Part shown: piece by piece, positions 57,830-64,000 of the stretch | How the letters are laid out: every line of letters starts with the position of its first letter | How positions within the stretch are numbered: the first letter of the stretch is position 1 | Assembly (NCBI GenBank): GCA_022821845.1 | Contig: JAJECT010000033.1 | Location: forward strand, 40,803 to 104,802 | Length of the DNA: 64,000 bases | Direction of reading: 5' to 3' | Origin: Rhodothermales bacterium | GTDB taxonomy: Bacteria > Bacteroidota > Rhodothermia > Rhodothermales > VXPQ01 | Program-made: the position numbers and the translations under genes | Notes under the pieces: model-generated | What the model was told of the DNA's origin: nothing | The model's database searches: none | Seen by the model: the letters and a program-made list of their open reading frames with translations, nothing else

Positions 57830-58159
57830 ATGCCTGCTCAAAAATCGCCTGAAAGCAACCCGGACGCCGCAGCTTCGCCAGACGCCGCAGCCCATGCCCC
57901 TGGCGCGGCCAACGGGTCGTCCGGGGCGTCCGCCCCCGAATCCGCGCAGCCCAAAGGAGAACGGGCGCTTCTGGAGGATGCGGAGCGCCTGACGACGGAA
58001 GCCTACGAACAGTTTCTCCGTACGGCCTCCCGCGTTTCGGAAGCCGCCGGAGAAGCGACCGGCTCGGTCCGCGAATACGCCAAAAAGCATCCCGGCAGCG
58101 CGTTGCTGGTTTCTTTTCTGGTCGGCGTGGTCCTGGGCGCGCTCACGTCCAGAAGATAG
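57830..58159 (+). CDS. Small C-terminally membrane-anchored protein (DUF883/YqjD-like)
   Basis: EDAERLTTEAYEQFLRTASRVSEAAGEATGSVREYAKKHPGSALLVSFLVGVVLGALTSRR. Confidence 0.6.
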   Translation: MPAQKSPESNPDAAASPDAAAHAPGAANGSSGASAPESAQPKGERALLEDAERLTTEAYEQFLRTASRVSEAAGEATGSVREYAKKHPGSALLVSFLVGVVLGALTSRR

Positions 58160-58169
58160 CGAGAAGACC

Positions 58170-60290
58170 ATGCGCCGGCCGCCCATTCGGCCATCCGTCG
58201 CGCTCGTCCTGCTCGCATGGCTGGCGGGATGCGTCGCAGGGGAGGCGCCGCGTCGCAGCGACGCCTTGTCCCCGGAGGCGCAGGAAGCCGCGTACGTCGG
58301 GGACGAAGCCTGCGCATCCTGTCACGAGGCCTATTACGTGTCGTATCATCGGACCGGGATGGGCCGCTCGCTGTCCCGTTTCGACGCCGCGTCCGCCCCG
58401 GAAGCGTTTCCTGCGCCGCCGGTGCGCCACGAAGGAACGGATTTTTACTACGAGGCCTTCGTGCGCGCAGACACGCTTTTTCAGCGCGAATATCGTCTGG
58501 ACGCATCGGGAGAAACCCTGTACGAGCGGGTCCATCCCGTCGAGTGGGTCATCGGTTCGGGGAACCATACGCGCTCGTATCTGGCTTCCGTCAACGGACA
58601 CCTGACGGAGATGCCGCTTACCTGGTACGTCCAGCGGAGCCGCTGGGACCTGAGCCCTTCCTACGATCAGGAGAACCTGCGTTTTAGCCGGCCTGTCGTG
58701 GCGGAGTGCATGGCGTGCCACAACGGATTTTCGGACCATAGCCGCTACACGTTCGACCATTATCGGGACGTAGCCGACGGCATTACGTGCGAACGCTGCC
58801 ATGGGCCGGGCGGCGCGCACGTGGATTTGCGGCTGGCGGGCCTGGGACCGGCGGGCGGCGCGCCGGATTCGTCCATTGTGCATCCGGCTCGCCTCGCCAG
58901 GGAAGAGCAACTCTCCGTATGCCGCCAGTGCCACCTTTCGGGGACGACCGTGTTCCGGACCGGCGAAACGCCTTCCACCTATCGTCCGGGCGCCCCCCTC
59001 GAAGCCCATCGCAGCATATTCGTTACCGCCGAACAGGCGAGCGACCCGGAGCGCTTCGGCATCGCAAGCCATGCGCTTCGCCTGGAAAAAAGCGCCTGTT
59101 TCCGGGAAAGCGACATGACCTGCACGACATGCCACGATCCGCACGTTCCCGTGGCCGACCTTGGCAACGACCATTTTAACGCGGCCTGCGCAGGGTGTCA
59201 TGGCGCGAACGAGGGAAATGCGGCGGTCGCGGTTTGCGGACGCGGCGGCGCGCATACGGCGGCGGAGGCCATGACCGGGGACTGCGTTGCGTGCCATCTT
59301 CGCTCCAGCGGCGCCAGCGATATTCCGCACGTAACGTTTACGGATCACTGGATTCGCCGCGAACTGCCGCCCGCGGCGGCCCCGGAGGATATCGAGCGCG
59401 CGTTCTTGCGCCCGGACCCGTTCCGGCTGGTGCGGGCGACGGCCCCGCCCGACGCAGGCAACGCGCGCGCGGCGGGCCTTGGGTTGCTGGAAGAGGCGGC
59501 GGCCTATTTCGCGTTCTACGACGAGGTGCATGCCTTGCCTGCATATCTCGACTCGGTCCTCGTCCGGGCGGAAGCAGGTTTCAGGACCGGGGCGGACCAT
59601 GCTGCGGCCCGCCTTGCCCTGGGGCGCGCCTTGCTGGAACAGGGGCGGGCGGACGAGGCGGCGGCCACCTTGTCGGAGGCGGCTGCGGCGTATGCGGAAG
59701 ATGTTTTCATCCGGTATTGGCTGGGGGTGGCCCTGCTGCAGGCGGACCGTCCGGGCGCGGCGGTTGCTGCGCTGGGCCGCGCCGCGGAAATGCAGCCGGC
59801 GTTCGCCGAGGCCCGCCTGAAACAGGCCGAAGCCTTGTACGCCGCGGCGCGCTTCGCGGAGGCCGAGGCCGCCTGGCTGTCGGGCCTGGCCGAAGACCCT
59901 GTGCATCATCCCGCGTCCTGGAACGACCTGGGCTTTTTGTACCTGGAAACGGGGCGATTCGACGAGGCGGGGCCACTTTTCGACCGGGCGCTTGCGCTGG
60001 ACCCGGACCTTGTGCAAGCCCTGGTCAACGCCGCCACGCTGCGCTTGCAGGCGCAGGACTGGGAGGAGGCCCTCCCGTTGCTGGAACGGGCGGTCGGGAA
60101 GCAGCCGGATGCTGCCCCTGCGCTGGGGAACCTGGCCATCGCCTACGCGGAACTCGGGCGCAGGGACGAGGCCATTGACGCCTTGCGCGTATTGTTGGGA
60201 TACCATCCGAACGACCTCCGCGCCCAGGCGTTGCTGGATCATTTGCTGGCCGCCCCTTCGGAAGGCGCCGGGTCCGGGGGCGGGTCGTAG
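58170..60290 (+). CDS. Multiheme c-type cytochrome with C-terminal TPR repeats, putative lipoprotein
   Basis: LLAWLAGC lipobox; seven CxxCH motifs (CASCH, CMACH, CERCH, CRQCH, CTTCH, CAGCH, CVACH); TPRs from about residue 430. Confidence 0.9.
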   Translation: MRRPPIRPSVALVLLAWLAGCVAGEAPRRSDALSPEAQEAAYVGDEACASCHEAYYVSYHRTGMGRSLSRFDAASAPEAFPAPPVRHEGTDFYYEAFVRADTLFQREYRLDASGETLYERVHPVEWVIGSGNHTRSYLASVNGHLTEMPLTWYVQRSRWDLSPSYDQENLRFSRPVVAECMACHNGFSDHSRYTFDHYRDVADGITCERCHGPGGAHVDLRLAGLGPAGGAPDSSIVHPARLAREEQLSVCRQCHLSGTTVFRTGETPSTYRPGAPLEAHRSIFVTAEQASDPERFGIASHALRLEKSACFRESDMTCTTCHDPHVPVADLGNDHFNAACAGCHGANEGNAAVAVCGRGGAHTAAEAMTGDCVACHLRSSGASDIPHVTFTDHWIRRELPPAAAPEDIERAFLRPDPFRLVRATAPPDAGNARAAGLGLLEEAAAYFAFYDEVHALPAYLDSVLVRAEAGFRTGADHAAARLALGRALLEQGRADEAAATLSEAAAAYAEDVFIRYWLGVALLQADRPGAAVAALGRAAEMQPAFAEARLKQAEALYAAARFAEAEAAWLSGLAEDPVHHPASWNDLGFLYLETGRFDEAGPLFDRALALDPDLVQALVNAATLRLQAQDWEEALPLLERAVGKQPDAAPALGNLAIAYAELGRRDEAIDALRVLLGYHPNDLRAQALLDHLLAAPSEGAGSGGGS

Positions 60291-60305
60291 GCCGGGCGAG
60301 ACGCG

Positions 60306-61346
60306 ATGCAAGACAGCCTGCGAATATATCGCTATACCCAAACCATGCGTAATCGCAGCGGCGGCATGAAAATGTTATTTACGGGGACGGTTTCGGTCCT
60401 GCTCCTCTCGGGCTTGCTTTTCGGGTGCGGCGGCCCGGACGAGTCGGACTTGCCCGATTCTTTCGCGCGCCTGGATCTGGACCAGTCCGAGCCGCGCCGC
60501 TTTTTGCAGTATTATTTCGGGGGATATGTTACGCCGCGCCCCGCCGATCCCTTCGAGGCGGGCCTGGTTCGCGAGCGAGGCGGGCATTTTTATCTGGATC
60601 GCGACGCGCTGGCGCAGCATCGCCCGGCGCTTTCGGGGCGTCTTCGGGACGCGAACCGGAACGGGCGCATCGAATGGGAGGAAATGGAGGCGTTCATCGA
60701 CCGTTCGTACAACGAGGCGCGGGCCATTCCGCCTTCCCTTGCGGCGTTCGCAGACAGCGCGGGCTTTGCGCCGGATTCGACCTGGATGGAAGTGGTCGTG
60801 CACGGGGTGATGACGACCGCCGAGCGCCGCATTTACGTGCGGGAAGAAGCGGTGCGGGCCGCGCTGCGCCGGGCGGCGGAGACGGACGGACGCATAGTGT
60901 ACCCGGATGGAACCGTCATCGTGGGCAGGCACTACCTGAACGACGCGCTGGCCGAAACCACCGCGATGCGCAAGCGCCCGGACGGATTCTGGGATTTTTT
61001 CGCGTACGACGGGGAGGGCATGCTGGCTCTGGAAACGTCCACGCCGCCGCGCCCCCTGAAGTCGCCCGTGCAATGCGTGGGATGCCATTTCGGGAACAAG
61101 ACATTCGAGCCGGAGAAGAGTTTTCCGGCGCCGGCGCCGCCTGGACCGCACGGCCCCCGGGAGGCGTATGTCCCGGACGCGCTGCGCGATGCGGAGGTTA
61201 CGCGGCGGCTGGACGAACACCGCCGCCGGGCGGACACGGTGCTGGGCCTGTACGGCACCCTTTTCGCGTCGAAACTGAAGGCGCGGCGGCAGGCCGGTAC
61301 GCTCGACCCTGCGGACGCCGCCTTGCTGGACGCGCTTGGGTTGTAG
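60306..61346 (+). CDS. Putative lipoprotein with one c-heme motif and EF-hand-like loop
   Basis: LLLSGLLFGCGG lipobox; DANRNGRIEWEE EF-hand loop; CVGCH motif. Start may be internal Met (MKMLFTG). Confidence 0.75.
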   Translation: MQDSLRIYRYTQTMRNRSGGMKMLFTGTVSVLLLSGLLFGCGGPDESDLPDSFARLDLDQSEPRRFLQYYFGGYVTPRPADPFEAGLVRERGGHFYLDRDALAQHRPALSGRLRDANRNGRIEWEEMEAFIDRSYNEARAIPPSLAAFADSAGFAPDSTWMEVVVHGVMTTAERRIYVREEAVRAALRRAAETDGRIVYPDGTVIVGRHYLNDALAETTAMRKRPDGFWDFFAYDGEGMLALETSTPPRPLKSPVQCVGCHFGNKTFEPEKSFPAPAPPGPHGPREAYVPDALRDAEVTRRLDEHRRRADTVLGLYGTLFASKLKARRQAGTLDPADAALLDALGL

Positions 61347-61485
61347 GGTCGGACCGCATCCTCGCCATGCATGCCCTTGCCCTGCCCGCCGCTTGGCAAT
61401 ATCCTTGACAACCTGACGCCTTTGAAGCCGTTTCGGGGCGTAAATGTCCTCAATTCCTCCGTTTTTCCAGAGGCGTAAACTGATC

Positions 61486-61595
61486 TATGCAAAAATTGCA
61501 TAGAAGTCCCCCTTTCTATACAAATTTTGCATAAAAGCCTCTTTTGTTATGCAATTTTTGCATAGAAGCGCCCTTTATTATGCAATTTATGCATA
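61486..61595. repeat. Array of four 17-bp palindromes, exact 31-bp period
   Basis: TATGCAAAAATTGCATA 61486-61502; TATACAAATTTTGCATA 61517-61533; TATGCAATTTTTGCATA 61548-61564; TATGCAATTTATGCATA 61579-61595; 14-bp spacers also related. Confidence 0.9.
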
Positions 61596-61717
61596 ATTCC
61601 TTTTTTCGCGTTGCAAGGGGGCGCCTCCGCAGCCAATTTTAGATGAATCGGCCCCGAAGTTTCCTTTGGCGCGTTACATTGCGTCCGTACTCATTTCTTC
61701 GACAGGCCCGGTTATCC

Positions 61718-62083
61718 ATGGCGAACGGAACGGTCAAATTGATCAACGCGGTGTTCTACGCGCATCACGGGGTGATGCAGGAAGAGCACCGCATCGGGGG
61801 GCGCTACGAAGTGGACGTGGCGATGCACCTCGATTTCGAGGAGGCGGCCCGCACGGACGACCTCGCCCATACCGTAGACTACGAGCGCGTATACCGACTG
61901 GTGCAGGAGATCGTTTTGCGCAACCGGTTTTATCTCATCGAAAAACTGGCCGTGCTTATTGCGCGGGAGATTCGGGAGGCGTACCCCGCCCTGGAAAGCA
62001 TCGAAGTTACGGTGCGCAAGCGCAACCCGCCCGTAGGAGGCACCGCCGACTACGCCGAGGCGGCGTATCGTTTGCCCGCCTGA
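61718..62083 (+). CDS. folB: Dihydroneopterin aldolase
   Basis: VKLINAVFYAHHGVMQEEHRIGGRYEVDVAMHLDFEEAARTDDLAHTVDYERVY, ESIEVTVRKRNPPVGG. Confidence 0.92.
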   Translation: MANGTVKLINAVFYAHHGVMQEEHRIGGRYEVDVAMHLDFEEAARTDDLAHTVDYERVYRLVQEIVLRNRFYLIEKLAVLIAREIREAYPALESIEVTVRKRNPPVGGTADYAEAAYRLPA

Positions 62084-62090
62084 GCGCGCC

Positions 62091-62828
62091 TCATCGGGCG
62101 ACCGCCGTTTCGATCAGGAAGTCGTGCAGCAGGCGGTCCGCCGCCGTGGTGTCGGAAAGGGTTGCCTGCAAGGCCTGGAACGTTTCCTCGTTGTCCAGTT
62201 CGGGATAATTCCCCCGGTACTTTTCGAACCGTTCGCGCATTCGGCGCGCATTCAGTTCGCTGTGAAACTGCGTTCCGTAGATCGGCAGGTCCCCCATGCG
62301 GAACGCCTGATTGCCCTGCGTTTCGGACACGGCCAGCTCCACCGCTCCGGGCGGGAGCGCGCTTACCCGGTCGTGGTGCCCCATATTGGCGAGAAACCGC
62401 TTGGATAATTTGCCGAACACGGGGTCTTTTTGGCCCGCCTCGGTCAGCGTCATGGGGCCGCATCCTATTTCCGCCAGGCGGGAATCGTGCACGACGCAGC
62501 CGCCGAGGGCCCGCGCAATGACCTGGTGCCCCCAGCAGGATCCAAAGACGGGCATGCCCCGGTCGGCCATCTGTCGAACGAGGTCCAGCAAGGCGGGCAT
62601 CCAGGGATAGGACCCGGTTGCGGAATATTCTCCGGCGCCGCCGATCATGACCGCGTCCGCATGGTCCAGCCTGTTTGCCCCAAGCGGTTCGCTCTGCACC
62701 TTGACGGCCAGAATCTGGTCGTCGCCCACCCGGCAATGTTCGCGGAAGCAGGCCTGTTCCTGCAAGCGGATATCTTCCGTGTCGCGGGCCTGAAGAAGCA
62801 GAATGCGGAGGTCGGATAATGCAGGCAT
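62091..62828 (-). CDS. Class I glutamine amidotransferase-like protein
   Basis: GMPVFGSCWGHQVIARALGG (Cys nucleophile), MGHHDRVSALPPGA, YGTQFHSELN. Confidence 0.88.
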   Translation of the reverse strand: MPALSDLRILLLQARDTEDIRLQEQACFREHCRVGDDQILAVKVQSEPLGANRLDHADAVMIGGAGEYSATGSYPWMPALLDLVRQMADRGMPVFGSCWGHQVIARALGGCVVHDSRLAEIGCGPMTLTEAGQKDPVFGKLSKRFLANMGHHDRVSALPPGAVELAVSETQGNQAFRMGDLPIYGTQFHSELNARRMRERFEKYRGNYPELDNEETFQALQATLSDTTAADRLLHDFLIETAVAR

Positions 62829-62832
62829 AAGG

Positions 62833-63438
62833 CTATTCGTCGGCGTTTCCTGCAAGAAGATCAGGAAAATATTCTTTCATAATTCGGTAGAATCGGTGAA
62901 GGGGTAGTCCCACGACATTGTAGTAGTCCCCCTCGACGCGCCGGACGAAGAAAGGCCCGCGGCTGTCCTGAATGCCGTAGGCGCCGGCCTTGTCCAGCGG
63001 CGAACCCGAGGCCACGTAGTCCGCGATTTCGGCGTCGCTCAGGGTATGAAACGTTACGTCCGTGCGTTCCGCCGCCTGCGCCGTTCGGTTCGACGGGGGG
63101 TGCACGAGGGCGATTCCGGTATAGACCGAATGCGTGACGCCGCTGAGGCGCCGAAGCATATGCTCGGCTTCGGCGGGGCCGTCCGGCTTGCCCAGGATGT
63201 CTTCCGCCAGCGCGACGACAGTGTCCGCCCCCAGCGTAAGCGCATCGGGGCGGCGCGCCGCCACATGGCGGGCCTTGCGGAGGGCAAGCGCCTGCACAAG
63301 GCGCTCCGGGGACAGGCCGGGCTCGACCTGTTCGTCTATTCCGCTGGGAACCGCCTCGAAGCGAAAGCCCGTCTGTTCGAGCAGTTCCTTGCGGCGCGCC
63401 GAAGCGGAAGCCAGTACGAACGGGGCTTGCAAGGTCAT
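62833..63438 (-). CDS. maf: Maf-family nucleoside triphosphate pyrophosphatase
   Basis: FVLASASARRKELLEQTGF, LGADTVVALAEDILGKP, VASGSPLDKAGAYGIQ, VEGDYYNVVGLPLHRFY. Confidence 0.93.
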   Translation of the reverse strand: MTLQAPFVLASASARRKELLEQTGFRFEAVPSGIDEQVEPGLSPERLVQALALRKARHVAARRPDALTLGADTVVALAEDILGKPDGPAEAEHMLRRLSGVTHSVYTGIALVHPPSNRTAQAAERTDVTFHTLSDAEIADYVASGSPLDKAGAYGIQDSRGPFFVRRVEGDYYNVVGLPLHRFYRIMKEYFPDLLAGNADE

Positions 63439-63837
63439 CGGCAGGGCGGGAGGCTGTGGACGGGCGCGGCGGACGCCATCCAACCGCTATGCGCTCCGAT
63501 TGTGCCGCGATTTCGCGCCCAGGCGGCGTCCAGGCCGGGGCCGGGCGTTCTTCGGGGCGCCGGGGCTTGCCGGTCGCGCTTTATCCTTATTGCGCGCCGC
63601 CTGTATATCCGGGTATTTCGCCCGATTATTTTTTGTCCGTATTTCTGTGCATTTCCCTTGACTTTTGCCCGCTTTTGGCGTATAATTCCCTTGCCGTCCA
63701 CACGCGTTGCCGTTATGGAAACGTTGCCCTGGAAGGCCAAACCCCAAACGCGCCCATCATACCTGTCATCTGGAGACTTCCGTCTGGATGTTTCCCTCCA
63801 GTCAATACCGAATCAAATTCCATTGAGGGGTGTGAAA

Positions 63838-64000
63838 ATGAAAAAGGCGCTTTCGAAAGCAAAGGAATACGGAAGCCTTATAGCGATCCTGATTACGCTG
63901 ATTGGCGTTTGCGCGTTTACGTTTCGTCTCTGGAGCGTTCCGGCGCGGATGGACGCACTCGACGGGCGTATGGACACGCTGGACGGACGCATGGACGAAC
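63838..64000 (+). CDS. TM plus coiled-coil protein, 3'-truncated by window edge
   Basis: MKKALSKAKEYGSLIAILITLIGVCAFTFRLWSVPARMDALDGRMDTLDGRMDE..; 7-residue RMDxLDG repeats; frame open to edge. Confidence 0.55.
   Translation, partial: MKKALSKAKEYGSLIAILITLIGVCAFTFRLWSVPARMDALDGRMDTLDGRMDE

Noticed and set aside
61486-61595. Possible mini-CRISPR array (regular repeats with short spacers)
   Set aside because: Spacers are only 14 bp and similar to one another, repeats are 17-bp palindromes, and no cas genes are nearby; better explained as an operator/tandem-repeat array.

Overview
High-GC, gene-dense chromosomal window. T9SS-type C-terminal sorting domain, DUF5686 proteins, a HU/SPOR protein and a TTTG-N20-TATATTTG promoter suggest a Bacteroidota/Rhodothermota-like (Rhodothermales-type) bacterium; this lineage call is inference. 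Core content: murA (5'-truncated), a Tat-type Gfo/Idh/MocA and TIM-barrel pair, a cysteine desulfurase plus TIGR04282/DUF2064 transferase, and one long co-directional amino-acid block (ilvB-ilvN-ilvC-leuB-leuA-leuC-leuD-cimA-gltB-gltD-thrB-thrC). Further on: purM, a T9SS-sorted protein, two overlapping trans-sulfuration paralogs, plsY-gpsA, a sugar locus with araB/araD and a 3-epimerase-like gene, glycerate kinase, tRNA-Asp, a porin-like protein, tRNA-Phe, nadK, comM/yifB, two DUF5686 paralogs, an ExbB/ExbD + HU/SPOR + beta-barrel + large TPR operon, a heptaheme TPR cytochrome with a monoheme EF-hand lipoprotein, folB, a GATase and maf. The main non-obvious signals are: (1) an unannotated 48-codon leader ORF ending in a dense Ile/Leu/Val run, followed by mutually exclusive RNA stems upstream of ilvB (candidate BCAA attenuator); (2) a four-unit array of 17-bp palindromes at an exact 31-bp period (61486-61595); (3) two full ~258-bp MITE-like elements with TIRs and long internal hairpins, plus solo ends placed at gene starts; (4) a three-copy REP-like family bracketing the porin and coiled-coil genes; (5) paired 17-bp ACCTTAA-N3-TTAAGGT-like boxes at two loci; (6) an exactly abutting three-way-junction fold between leuB and leuA; (7) a DUF5686 paralog that looks like an internal-deletion signal-peptide fusion. 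All analysis was by eye; no database search or folding program was run.
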